Of a DNA stretch of 37,644 nt, positions 17,094 through 26,613 are shown one piece after another. The notes beneath the pieces are model-generated. The model had not been told where the DNA came from, made no database searches, and worked only from the letters and a program-made list of their open reading frames with translations. The stretch spans positions 1 through 37,644 of the forward strand of contig NZ_BAAAXG010000015.1 of NCBI RefSeq assembly GCF_039535475.1, given 5' to 3'. The stretch comes from Streptomyces showdoensis. GTDB lineage: Bacteria; Actinomycetota; Actinomycetes; Streptomycetales; Streptomycetaceae. The position numbers and the translations under genes were made by a program. Every line of letters starts with the position of its first letter. The first letter of the stretch is position 1.

Positions 17094-17891
17094 ATGAGCC
17101 GAGCTCAGCACAGCGGACCCGTCACCCCGTCCGGCACCGCCGCGTTCCCGGTGCCCGCCCAGGACTCCGCACGGACCCAGGACGCACCCCGGAGCCACGA
17201 CGCGTCCGACTCCCAGGAGGCGCCCCGGTCCCCGGTCGCGCCCCGCTCGCCGTCCGGCCTCCCCGACCGGCGGATCACCGTGGCGGTGTACGCCTCGGAC
17301 CCGGTCCTGCACGTCGGGGTCGTGCACCAGCTCCGCCAGCGCCCCGAGGTCGAACTGCTCGACGGGGCCCGCGCCGCCGAGGCACGCGTCTCGCTCGTGA
17401 CCGTGGACAGCGTGGACGACGAGACCGCGGCGCTGTTACGCAGGCTGCGGCACAACTCCCGTACCCGCACCGGTCTCGTGGTCGGCACCTTCGACTCCGG
17501 CGACGCGCTGCAGCGGGCCATCGAGTGCGGGGTCACCGCGGTGCTGCGCCGCGCCGAGGCCGACCAGGACCGGCTGCTGCGGCTGGTCCTGGCGATGGCG
17601 AACGGCGAGGGCGTGCTCCCCGGCGACCTGCTCGCCAAGCTCCTGAGCCACGTCGGCAGTCTGCAGCGTTCCGCGCTGGACCCGCACGCCTCCTCGCTGT
17701 CCACCCTGACCCCGCGCGAGGCGGACATGCTGCGCCTGGTGTCGGAGGGCCTGGACACCGCCGAGATCGCCCGCACGACCTCGTACTCGGAGCGGACCGT
17801 CAAGAACGTGCTGCACGAGGTCATCACCCGGCTGGAGCTGCGCAATCGCACCCACGCGGTCGGCTACGCCCTGCGCAACGGCCTGATCTGA
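17094..17891 (+). CDS. LuxR/NarL-type response regulator of the CIS locus, with a TTA codon
   Basis: A 265-residue regulator. After a 55-residue disordered N-terminus, residues about 60-185 form a receiver-like domain (RRITVAVYASDPVLHVGVVH, RTGLVVGTFDSGDALQRAIE, CGVTAVLRRAEAD). The acidic pocket is atypical: D69 stands where a receiver has an acidic pair, and VTVDSV (D105) is the only candidate phosphoacceptor, so it may work without phosphorylation. Residues about 205-262 are the LuxR helix-turn-helix (LTPREADMLRLVSEGLDTAE, YSERTVKNVLHEVITRLELR). Codon 115 is TTA (17436-17438), the rare leucine codon read by the bldA tRNA. The start ATG 17094 has only a weak ribosome binding site. A regulator of this kind is found in Streptomyces CIS loci and probably controls the structural operon downstream. 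Confidence 0.9.
   Translation: MSRAQHSGPVTPSGTAAFPVPAQDSARTQDAPRSHDASDSQEAPRSPVAPRSPSGLPDRRITVAVYASDPVLHVGVVHQLRQRPEVELLDGARAAEARVSLVTVDSVDDETAALLRRLRHNSRTRTGLVVGTFDSGDALQRAIECGVTAVLRRAEADQDRLLRLVLAMANGEGVLPGDLLAKLLSHVGSLQRSALDPHASSLSTLTPREADMLRLVSEGLDTAEIARTTSYSERTVKNVLHEVITRLELRNRTHAVGYALRNGLI
17436..17438 (+). promoter_or_regulatory. TTA codon (bldA-dependent translation site)
   Basis: The sequence GCG CTG TTA CGC AGG encodes Ala-Leu-Leu-Arg-Arg at codons 113-117, in the frame of the regulator. In Streptomyces, TTA is decoded only by the developmentally expressed bldA tRNA. I found no other in-frame TTA while reading the intact genes of this window. Confidence 0.85.
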
Positions 17892-17905
17892 CCGTCCGGA
17901 AGGCG

Positions 17906-17938
17906 GTTCCGGGGCGGCCCGTCCGGCCGTCCCGGAAC
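17906..17938 (+). terminator. Hairpin terminator after the LuxR-type regulator
   Basis: GTTCCGGG (17906-17913) pairs with CCCGGAAC (17931-17938), with further pairing of GCGGCC and GGCCGT inside. It starts 15 bases after the stop codon. A second hairpin (CCCCGGG/CCCGGGG) lies at 17972-17991. Together they suggest that the next gene has its own promoter in the following 65 bases. Confidence 0.65.
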
Positions 17939-18056
17939 GGCGGGGCTGCCCCAAAGCGCACCCGGTCCTTCCCCCGGGTACGGCCCCGGGGCCCTGCCGG
18001 GCGCCCGTGTCCGGTGGGCAGGGTGGCCGGGTCTCAGGACCCTGCTGCACCGGACT

Positions 18057-21000
18057 GTGAGGTGGACCGTGACGAGCACGGGCGGCCCCGGCGGCCGACG
18101 GCACCGCTGGGGGAGGGCCGGCGCACCCATGCTGCTGCTGGTCCCCCTGCTCGCGGTGACCGCGGCCTCCGCCCCCGACCAGGCCGAGGCGGGCCCCCGG
18201 GCCGACGCCGGCGACGTCCGGATCGCGTACGCGGGGACGCGGCACCGCAGCCTGGGCCGGGTGACGAGCGGCACCACCAGCGCCCCGCTGTTCGGGGAGG
18301 GCCCGGCCCATCTGGACGTCCAGCCGGCGGCGCTGGGCGACCAACTGGTGTTCGCGAGCCGCCGCGACGAGAAGACCCCGCAGGTCTACCTGCGCGCCGC
18401 GGACGGCCCCGTGACCCGGCTGACCTCCGGCCTCGACGCGGCGAACCCCCGGCTGACCCCCGACGGGCGGACCGTGGTCTTCGACGCGGCGGCGCCCGCC
18501 GGCGGGCAGCGCGACCTGTGGCGGGTGGGCACGGACGGGACCGGGCTCGCCCGGCTGACCGACACCCCCGAGAACGAGGAGCACCCCACCGTCTCGCCGG
18601 ACGGCCGGAGGCTCGCGTACGCCGCTGACGCCGACCCGGCGGTCGGACGGCAGGTCTACGTCCGCCCGCTGGACGGCGGTACCGCCACCCCGGTGAGCGA
18701 CCCCGCCCAGGGCGACGCCGGGGAGCCGGTGTGGAACCCGGTGGACGACGCCGCGCACCGGGATGTGATCGCCTACACCGCCACCGGCCCCGGCGGCCCC
18801 CGGCTGCGGTGGACGGACGGGCGCACGGGCGGGCCGCTGTTCGACGGCACGCCCGGGCAGTGGCGGACCCACGGGGCAGCCTGGCTGCCCGACGGGAACG
18901 ACCTGCTCTTCCTCAGCCCGGACCGCACCTGCGACTGCGAGGGCGACTGGGACCACGTCTTCCGGGCGCCCGCCCGCACGGCGGACACGCCGTCGGTGGT
19001 CCTCAGCGAGGACCGCGAGGTCGGCTCGCCCACCTGGCTCGGCCCGTCCGACGGCGGCGGCGCCGTCGTCGAGCGGGTCACGGCGGCCGGTCCGCACCAG
19101 GTGACGCTCCAGGACGTCCGGTCGGACGGAGCCGACCCGCGCGACCTCGGACGGGCCCTCCTGAACGAGGATCCGGCCGCCGACACCGCGACCGATCCGA
19201 CGCGGGATCCGCTGTTCCGGCCCGCCCCGGGGTTCGATCCGTGGACCGAGCGGCAGAACTACACCCCCGACGGGCGCAGGATCGTGTTCACCCGCTTCGA
19301 GGACGGGCTCGACGGCGACCGGGTCGTGCGGATCGAACGGATCTGGATCGCGGACGCCGACGGCACGAACGAGGCGGCGCTGCCGCTGGCCGGGCGGGGG
19401 CCCCGGGACTGGGACACCGATCCGACCTTCTCCCCCGACGGGCGCCTCCTCGCCTTCACGCGCACCTCGCCCGGCGGGGTGGGCGACGCCTCGGGCCCCG
19501 GGCGCATCCTGATCGCCGACGCCGCCACCGGGGCGCTGCGCGGCGAGGTCGTCCCGCCGGACGGGCAGGTGCGGGGCGGTGACGCCCAGCCGACCTGGTC
19601 GTCCGACGGCACGACGCTGGCGTTCACCCGCAACCAGGTCATCGGCGGCAACGGCGGGAACAAGCACATCTGGACCGTGCCCGTGGACCGGCTCGACCGG
19701 CAGCGGGACCTGAGCGCCGCGATGTGCCCGGCCGGCTGCGAGGTCATCGACGACAGCCCGGCGTTCTCGCCGGACGGCACCGTCATCGCCTTCAACCGGA
19801 AGAACGGCGGCGGCCGCGTCGACGAGCGCAACGGCCTCCTGCTCGCGCCCCTGGCCGGCGGCGGGTTCGACGCCGGCTGCCGGGTCCTGCTGCCGGACGC
19901 CGCCCGCGACGTGCCGGAGGCCTGCCACCAGGAGCTCCCCGACACCTCGGCGACCGGGCCCTTCCAGCCCCGCGACGCCGCCTGGACGGCCGACGGCAGG
20001 GGCCTGGTGTTCAGCTCCCGGGCCGCGCTCGGCCCGAACAGCCCGGAGAAGCTGCACCTGGTGGACGTCGCGACCGGTGCCCGCACCCCGCTGACCGCCG
20101 GCCTGCCGGGCCGTCAGAAGGAGCCCGCCGTACAGCAGTCCGTCGACCTCGCCGTACGGGCCCCCGCCGGCGTCCCGCCGCTGACCGTCGGCGTGCCCGG
20201 GATCGTCCGGGTCGAGGTCGTCAACGGCGGCCCGGCCGCCTCGCCCGGCACCCGGCTGACCCTGGCGCCCCCGCTGGGCCTGACCGTCACCGCGCTCACC
20301 GCGCCGGGCGCCTCCTGCGACGCGGCGGCCCTGACCTGTTCCCTGGGCGTCGTCCCGCCGGGCGGCACCGTTCCGGTGGACGTCACCTTCACCGGCACCG
20401 TCCCCGGCGACCTGCCGGTGGACTGGTCGGTGACCGGCGCCGTCCTCGACCCCCGCCCGAGCGACAACGCGGGCCGCACGGTCGTGCCGGTGCGCGAGGT
20501 GGTGGATCCCCCGACCCCGACGCCTTCGCCGTCGACCCCTGCGCCGACCACACCGCCCCCGACGACTCCGCCTCCCCCGACCACCGCGCCCCCGCCGACG
20601 ACCACTCCCCCGCCGCCTCCCGAGCCGCCCGTGCCCCGGGCCGGACCCGGCGTGCGGATCACCGCGCAGCCCCGACCGGGGTACGTGGGCGGGCGCGTCG
20701 TCGTCACGTACACGGTCCGCAACGGGCGCAACGCGCTCGCGACCGGCCTCAGGCTGCGCATCGGGCTGCCCCCGGGCGTGCCCTCCAACGGGCCGCCGCC
20801 GGGCTGCGACAGCGGCTGGACGTGCGCGCTTCCGGACCTGGCGCCGGGCGCCCGCGCCGTCCTCCAGGTCGTCCTCGCCCCCGACCGGGCGTTCACCGGC
20901 CGGGTCACCGGGGTCCTCACCACCACCGGCACGGACGCCGACCCCCGCGACAACACCGCCCGGCAGCGCATCCGGGTCCTCCAGCCGCGGATCGTCGCGG

Positions 21001-21284
21001 TGCCCCCGATCGGCAAGCCCGGCTTCGTCACCTCGGTGCGCGGCCGGGACTTCCCGCCCGGGGTGCCCGTACGGTTCACCTGGCGGCCCGGCATCACGGC
21101 CGCCGCGGCGGCGACCGTGCCCGGCCCGGACGGCTCGTTCGTCGGCCAGCTGCTGATCCTCGCCAAGGATCAGACCGGCCCGCGGGAGATCACCGCGAGC
21201 GGGCCGGGCTTCGGCCCGGTGCGGACGGACTTCCTCGTGGTCAGCGGCACGGTGCAGCCGCCCGACGTGGTGGCCCGCCGGTGA
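18057..21284 (+). CDS. Large exported beta-propeller (TolB/PD40) protein with DUF11-type repeats
   Basis: A 1075-residue protein. The N-terminus looks like a Sec signal peptide: RRHRWGRAG, then MLLLVPLLAVTAASA, with cleavage near ASA or AEA. Residues about 50-690 are PD40/TolB-like propeller blades with the repeating pattern SPDGRxLAxxR (for example LTPDGRTVVFDA, VSPDGRRLAYAAD, FSPDGRLLAFTR, FSPDGTVIAFNR). Then come a DUF11/CARDB-like beta domain (VDLAVRAP to about residue 810), a Pro/Thr-rich linker at about 816-861, a second DUF11-like domain, and an IPT-like C-terminal domain (GKPGFVTSVRGRDFPPGVPV). GTG 18057 is the longest start; GTG 18069, four codons later, is also possible, with GAGGTGG just before it. 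The stop overlaps the start of the DUF4255 tail gene (GTGA), so it belongs to the CIS transcript. Its role is unknown; a surface or wall-located partner of the CIS is plausible. Confidence 0.87.
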   Translation: MRWTVTSTGGPGGRRHRWGRAGAPMLLLVPLLAVTAASAPDQAEAGPRADAGDVRIAYAGTRHRSLGRVTSGTTSAPLFGEGPAHLDVQPAALGDQLVFASRRDEKTPQVYLRAADGPVTRLTSGLDAANPRLTPDGRTVVFDAAAPAGGQRDLWRVGTDGTGLARLTDTPENEEHPTVSPDGRRLAYAADADPAVGRQVYVRPLDGGTATPVSDPAQGDAGEPVWNPVDDAAHRDVIAYTATGPGGPRLRWTDGRTGGPLFDGTPGQWRTHGAAWLPDGNDLLFLSPDRTCDCEGDWDHVFRAPARTADTPSVVLSEDREVGSPTWLGPSDGGGAVVERVTAAGPHQVTLQDVRSDGADPRDLGRALLNEDPAADTATDPTRDPLFRPAPGFDPWTERQNYTPDGRRIVFTRFEDGLDGDRVVRIERIWIADADGTNEAALPLAGRGPRDWDTDPTFSPDGRLLAFTRTSPGGVGDASGPGRILIADAATGALRGEVVPPDGQVRGGDAQPTWSSDGTTLAFTRNQVIGGNGGNKHIWTVPVDRLDRQRDLSAAMCPAGCEVIDDSPAFSPDGTVIAFNRKNGGGRVDERNGLLLAPLAGGGFDAGCRVLLPDAARDVPEACHQELPDTSATGPFQPRDAAWTADGRGLVFSSRAALGPNSPEKLHLVDVATGARTPLTAGLPGRQKEPAVQQSVDLAVRAPAGVPPLTVGVPGIVRVEVVNGGPAASPGTRLTLAPPLGLTVTALTAPGASCDAAALTCSLGVVPPGGTVPVDVTFTGTVPGDLPVDWSVTGAVLDPRPSDNAGRTVVPVREVVDPPTPTPSPSTPAPTTPPPTTPPPPTTAPPPTTTPPPPPEPPVPRAGPGVRITAQPRPGYVGGRVVVTYTVRNGRNALATGLRLRIGLPPGVPSNGPPPGCDSGWTCALPDLAPGARAVLQVVLAPDRAFTGRVTGVLTTTGTDADPRDNTARQRIRVLQPRIVAVPPIGKPGFVTSVRGRDFPPGVPVRFTWRPGITAAAAATVPGPDGSFVGQLLILAKDQTGPREITASGPGFGPVRTDFLVVSGTVQPPDVVARR

Positions 21285-21988
21285 TCCACGAGGTCGACGA
21301 GGCGCTGCGCCGCCTGCTCGTGGAGTCCGGCCTGGAGGCGGCGGGCGTCGAGGTGGTGTTCGACGCGCCGACCCGTGACTGGGCGGCGCGGCGCAGCACG
21401 CCCACCGTGTGCGTCTTCCTGTACGACATCCGCGAGGACCACGCCCGCCGCGGCAGCGGGGCGGGAGAGGTGTACGACGAGGAGGGCTTCGTCGTCGCGC
21501 GCCGCACCCCGCCCCGCTGGTTCGAGCTGACGTACCTGGTCTCCGCGTGGGCGGGCCGCCCCGAGGACGAGCACCGGCTGCTGTCCCAGGTGCTCGTCTG
21601 CCTCACGGCCCGCGACGACCTCCCCGCGCACCTGCTCGGCGGGACGCTCGCCGAACTCGGCCTGCTCGTCCCGCTCGACGCGGGCGCCACCGGCCCCGAC
21701 GCCCCCTCGCCCGCCGACGTGTGGTCGGCGCTCGGCGGTGAGCTGAAGCCGTCGATCGGGGTACGGGTCCGGGCCCCGCTCGCGGGCATCGGCCGGGTCG
21801 CCGCCCCGCCGGTCACCGAGGGGCTCGTGGTGCGTTCGGCACCCCGCTCCGGCCCGGACGGCGCGGACGAGGCGCGCCGCCTGCGCTACACCGAGGTGGA
21901 CGCGCCCGCCCCCGACGAGGGCTTCGGCGGCACCCGGGACCGCCCGCCCGCCCCCGCCCGCCGCCGACGAGGAGAGCGCAGACCGTGA
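21281..21988 (+). CDS. CIS tail terminator/cap protein, DUF4255 (Pvc16/Afp16-like)
   Basis: A 235-residue protein of the DUF4255 family, which in Photorhabdus PVC and Serratia Afp particles forms the ring that ends the tube and sheath. Visible features are IHEVDEALRRLLVESGL at the start, TPTVCVFLYDIREDHARRG, the typical core PPRWFELTYLVSAWAGRPED, HRLLSQVLVCLTARDDLP, and LKPSIGVRVRAPL. The last 40 residues are charged and Pro/Arg-rich, probably a tail outside the fold. The GTG start overlaps the stop of the propeller gene and its stop overlaps the start of the ATPase gene, each by four bases. Confidence 0.93.
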   Translation: MIHEVDEALRRLLVESGLEAAGVEVVFDAPTRDWAARRSTPTVCVFLYDIREDHARRGSGAGEVYDEEGFVVARRTPPRWFELTYLVSAWAGRPEDEHRLLSQVLVCLTARDDLPAHLLGGTLAELGLLVPLDAGATGPDAPSPADVWSALGGELKPSIGVRVRAPLAGIGRVAAPPVTEGLVVRSAPRSGPDGADEARRLRYTEVDAPAPDEGFGGTRDRPPAPARRRRGERRP

Positions 21989-24303
21989 CCGGCACCGTGC
22001 CGACACCCGCCCCGACGAGGGAGCCGACGCCCGACCAGGCCCGGGCGGCGACGCCCCGCCAGACCCGGGCGACGCCTCCCGACCCGGCCCGGGAGGCGCC
22101 GCCCGACCCGGCCCGGGAGCCGACGCCTGCCCCGACGGGGGAGCCGACACCCGGCCCGGCCCGGGCGGCGACGGCCGAACGCGTCCGGGAGGCGACGGCC
22201 GAACGGGTCCCGGAGGCGACGGCCGAACGGGTCCCGCCCCCGGACTCCCCTCCCCCGTACCTGTGGAGCCGGCTGGTGCTCGTCGAGGAGCGGGTGCGGC
22301 GGGCGGTGGCGGTGCGGCTCGCGGTCGATCCCGACCCGGACGACCCGTACCGGGGGCAGTTCCTGACGCCCGAGGCGGTCGGCCGGGTCCTGGATCCGCC
22401 GTACGACCCGGTCCTCCCGCCGCTCGCGCCGGCCGCTCCGCCGGCCGGTTCGCCGCTCGACGTGCTGGCCGCCCGCTTCTCCCTCGCCCCGCCGGACGTG
22501 GACCTGCTCCTGATCGCGCTGGCCCCGGACCTGGACGCGCGCTTCGAGCGGCTCTACGGCTACCTCAACGACGACCTGACGCGCCGTCGGCCCACCGTCG
22601 GGCTCGCCCTCGAACTCTGCGGCCTCGCCGGGGTCCCGGCCGCCCGGTTCCGGCTCGCCCCCACCGCCCCGCTCGTCGCCGGGGGCCTCGTCGAGGTCAC
22701 CGAGCCCGAACGCCCGCCGCTGTCCCGCGTGCTGGCCGTGCCCGACCGGGTCACCGCGCACCTGCTGGGCGACTCCTCGCCCGACCCGCTGCTCGCCGGG
22801 GTCCTCGGGCGGGCCGCCGAGGACCCGGCCGCCGACCCGGCCGAACGGGACCGGGCCGCCGCCGCGTCGGTGCACGGCCCCGTCCACCTGCGCTCCCACG
22901 GCGGGGACCCGGCGGGCCTCGCCGCCGCCGCGCTGCGCGCCCGCGGGCTGGGCGTCCTGCCGCTGGACGCGGCGGCCCTGGGCGGCCACGGCGGCACGGT
23001 GGGCGGGCTCGCCCGGGTCGTCTCCCGCGAGGCCCGGCTGACCGGCGCGGGCGTGGTCCTGGGCCCGTTGGAGGAGCTGCCCGAACAGCCGGGCGAGCGG
23101 GCCCGCGTGCTGCGCGCGCTCTGCGCGGAGCTGGACGGGGTCCCGCTGTTCACGCACGGCACGAGCGGCTGGGAGCCCGCCTGGGCCCCGGACACCCCGG
23201 TCACCCTGACGGTGGCCGTCCCCTCCCCCGTACGGCAGGCGGCGCGCTGGCGGCACGCCCTGGAGCGGGCCGCCGAGCGGTACGGGGCGGGCCCGGGCGG
23301 GGCGGCGGCCGACGCCGGGGCGCTCGCGCGGTCGGTGGCCGCGCACCGGCTCGACGCCGGGCAGCTGCACCGGGCCGCCGGTGCAGCGGTGCGCACGGCC
23401 GCGCCGGCCGGCCGGCCGGTGACGCCCGAGGACCTGCGGGCCGCCGTGCGGGCCCAGAACGGCGCGGGGCTCGCCCGGTTGGCCCGCCGGGTGGAGCCCG
23501 CGGTGGGCTGGGAGGACCTGGTGCTGCCCGGCGCCACGCACCGGCGGCTGGAGGAGCTCGCGGTGCGGGCCCGCCACCGCGACCAGGTGCTCGGGCGCTG
23601 GGGGATGCGTCCCGGCGGCGGGCGCGGGCGCGGGGTGATCGCGCTCTTCGCGGGCCCGTCCGGCACCGGGAAGACCATGTCCGCCGAGGTCGTGGCCGCC
23701 GACCTCGGCATGGACCTGTACGTGGTGGACCTGTCGACGGTCGTCGACAAGTACGTCGGCGAGACCGAGAAGAACCTGGAGCGGATCTTCACGGAGGCGG
23801 CGGCCGTCAACGCGGTGCTGCTGTTCGACGAGGCCGACGCGATCTTCGGCAAGCGCGCGGAGGTGAAGGACGCGCACGACCGGCACGCCAACATCGAGTC
23901 GGCGTACCTGCTCCAGCGGATGGAGTCCTTCGACGGCCTGGCCGTCCTGACCACCAACCTCCGCGCCAACCTGGACGAGGCGTTCACCCGCCGCCTCGAC
24001 GTGATCGCGGACTTCCCGGTGCCCGACGCGGCCCAGCGGCTGGCCCTGTGGGAGCGGTGCCTGGGCGGGCGGCTGCCCCGGGCGGACGACCTCGACCTCG
24101 GTTTCTGCGCGGACCGGTTCGAGCTGGCCGGGGGGTCGATCCGGGCCTGCGCGGTCACCGCCGCGTACTCCGCCGCCGCCGCGGGCGGGCCGCTGACCAT
24201 GGTGCAGCTGGTGGCGGCGGTGGCCCAGGAGTACCGCAAGCTGGGCCGCCTGGTCCTGGAGGGCGAGTTCGGCCCGTACCTGGACCGGGTCACGCACGTC
24301 TGA
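21985..24303 (+). CDS. CIS AAA+ ATPase (Pvc15/Afp15-like)
   Basis: A 772-residue AAA+ ATPase. Its homologues are needed for assembly or processing of CIS particles and are a marker of extracellular-type systems. Residues 1-90 are disordered Pro/Ala/Glu repeats (see the repeat at 22167-22235). The domain before the ATPase begins YLWSRLVLVEERVRRAVAVR. The AAA core has Walker A GPSGTGKT near residue 557, the pore-loop-like VDKYVGETEKNL, Walker B LLFDEADAIFGKR near 612, sensor 1 TTNLRANLDEAF and the arginine finger pair in TRRLDVIADFPVP. The C-terminal lid helices end EYRKLGRLVLEGEFGPYLDR. The GTG start overlaps the stop of the DUF4255 gene. It is followed by a 199-base gap, so the sheath may have its own promoter. 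Confidence 0.95.
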   Translation: MTGTVPTPAPTREPTPDQARAATPRQTRATPPDPAREAPPDPAREPTPAPTGEPTPGPARAATAERVREATAERVPEATAERVPPPDSPPPYLWSRLVLVEERVRRAVAVRLAVDPDPDDPYRGQFLTPEAVGRVLDPPYDPVLPPLAPAAPPAGSPLDVLAARFSLAPPDVDLLLIALAPDLDARFERLYGYLNDDLTRRRPTVGLALELCGLAGVPAARFRLAPTAPLVAGGLVEVTEPERPPLSRVLAVPDRVTAHLLGDSSPDPLLAGVLGRAAEDPAADPAERDRAAAASVHGPVHLRSHGGDPAGLAAAALRARGLGVLPLDAAALGGHGGTVGGLARVVSREARLTGAGVVLGPLEELPEQPGERARVLRALCAELDGVPLFTHGTSGWEPAWAPDTPVTLTVAVPSPVRQAARWRHALERAAERYGAGPGGAAADAGALARSVAAHRLDAGQLHRAAGAAVRTAAPAGRPVTPEDLRAAVRAQNGAGLARLARRVEPAVGWEDLVLPGATHRRLEELAVRARHRDQVLGRWGMRPGGGRGRGVIALFAGPSGTGKTMSAEVVAADLGMDLYVVDLSTVVDKYVGETEKNLERIFTEAAAVNAVLLFDEADAIFGKRAEVKDAHDRHANIESAYLLQRMESFDGLAVLTTNLRANLDEAFTRRLDVIADFPVPDAAQRLALWERCLGGRLPRADDLDLGFCADRFELAGGSIRACAVTAAYSAAAAGGPLTMVQLVAAVAQEYRKLGRLVLEGEFGPYLDRVTHV
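22167..22235 (+). repeat. 24-base in-frame repeats in the ATPase N-terminus
   Basis: GGCGACGGCCGAACGGGTCC-type units occur at 22167-22190, 22191-22214 and, truncated, at 22215-22235. They code for an eight-residue peptide repeat (EATAERVP/R). The unit is a multiple of three bases, so copy-number change would keep the frame. Confidence 0.85.
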
Positions 24304-24502
24304 GCCCGCGCGTCGGCGGCGGACGACGGCGGGGAGCGCCCGCGCGGAGCGCCCGCGCGGAGCGCCCGCGGAGGGCAGTCCGCCTGCCCCCGGCCAGGTC
24401 CGTGTGCCCCTGCCGCCGCCGACGCCCGCCGGAAAGGCTGTGATCGCGCTGATCACCGCGCGGCGCCATTCCAGGCCGCAGGACACGGACGAAGGAGCGA
24501 GC
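24304..24502 (+). promoter_or_regulatory. Gap before the sheath gene, with 13-base repeats
   Basis: The unit GAGCGCCCGCGCG stands at 24334-24346 and 24347-24359, and with two changes at 24360-24372. The gap ends with GAAGGAG at 24491-24497, a strong ribosome binding site five bases before the sheath ATG. This is the longest gap between the ATPase and the structural genes and is where an extra promoter for the abundant sheath and tube would be expected. I could not identify -10/-35 boxes. Confidence 0.6.
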
Positions 24503-26083
<1,581 letters not shown>

Positions 26084-26091
26084 GGCGCGGG

Positions 26092-26120
26092 GCCGCCGGA
26101 CCCCGGAATCCGGCACGGCG
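26092..26120 (+). terminator. Moderate hairpin between sheath and tube genes
   Basis: GCCGCCGGA at 26092-26100 faces TCCGG and CGGC at 26109-26119, forming an interrupted stem just after the sheath stop. It is too weak to be a clear terminator. An attenuator or RNA-stabilising element that sets the sheath to tube ratio is possible. Confidence 0.35.
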
Positions 26121-26121
26121 G

Positions 26122-26166
26122 ATGAATCAGATGAATCAGATGAAGCGGACAGTGAGAGAGGGATAG
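26122..26166 (+). CDS. Possible 14-residue leader peptide before tube 1
   Basis: ATGAATCAG is repeated at 26122-26130 and 26131-26139. It opens a small frame, MNQMNQMKRTVREG, that stops at 26164-26166, six bases before the tube ATG. This patch is strikingly AT-rich for the window. There is no good ribosome binding site ahead of 26122, so translation is doubtful. If it is translated, terminating ribosomes would be delivered to the tube start. Confidence 0.25.
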   Translation: MNQMNQMKRTVREG

Positions 26167-26172
26167 ACGGTC

Positions 26173-26613
26173 ATGGCAGAGGGCGATGCTCTTTCCACCC
26201 ATGTCTTCGGCGTGCAACTGGGCGGCTATCTGGTCGAGTCGGTCCAGGAGATCAGCGGCCTGAGCGTCGAGGAGGAGGTCGTCGAGGTCCGCCAGGTCAG
26301 CGCGACCGGCAAGCAGATCATCCGCAAGCAGCCCGGCGCCCGCCAGGCGGGGGAGATCACGATCACCCGGGGACTCGACAAGAGCAGCGAGTTCACCAAG
26401 TGGATCAAGGAGACCCTGAACAACGGGGCCGTCGACACCGCCCGGCAGAACATCACCATCGAGATCAAGGACAGCACCGGCTCGACCGTCCGGCGCATCC
26501 AGCTGATGCAGGGCTGGGCCTCCAAGTGGGAGGGCCCCTCGCTGAAGGCCGGCGAGTCGTCCGGGGCCACCGAGACCGTGACCATCGTGTTCGAGGAGAT
26601 CATCGTCGAATGA
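26173..26613 (+). CDS. CIS inner tube protein 1 (gp19/Hcp-like)
   Basis: A 146-residue tail-tube subunit. Key pieces are STHVFGVQLGGYLVESVQEI, SGLSVEEEVVEVRQVSATGK, the tube core QAGEITITRGLDKSSEFTKW and the ending WEGPSLKAGESSGATETVTI then VFEEIIVE. Rings of this protein stack to form the rigid needle inside the sheath and can hold cargo in the lumen. GAGAGAGGGA at 26154-26163 is the ribosome binding site. Its stop overlaps the next ATG (ATGA). It differs clearly from tube 2 at 30259 and, by position after the sheath, is probably the main stacking tube protein. Confidence 0.96.
   Translation: MAEGDALSTHVFGVQLGGYLVESVQEISGLSVEEEVVEVRQVSATGKQIIRKQPGARQAGEITITRGLDKSSEFTKWIKETLNNGAVDTARQNITIEIKDSTGSTVRRIQLMQGWASKWEGPSLKAGESSGATETVTIVFEEIIVE

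Noticed and set aside
17436..20057. 873-residue minus-strand frame opposite the regulator and propeller genes
   Set aside because: Low-complexity shadow frame; the plus strand carries recognisable domains throughout.
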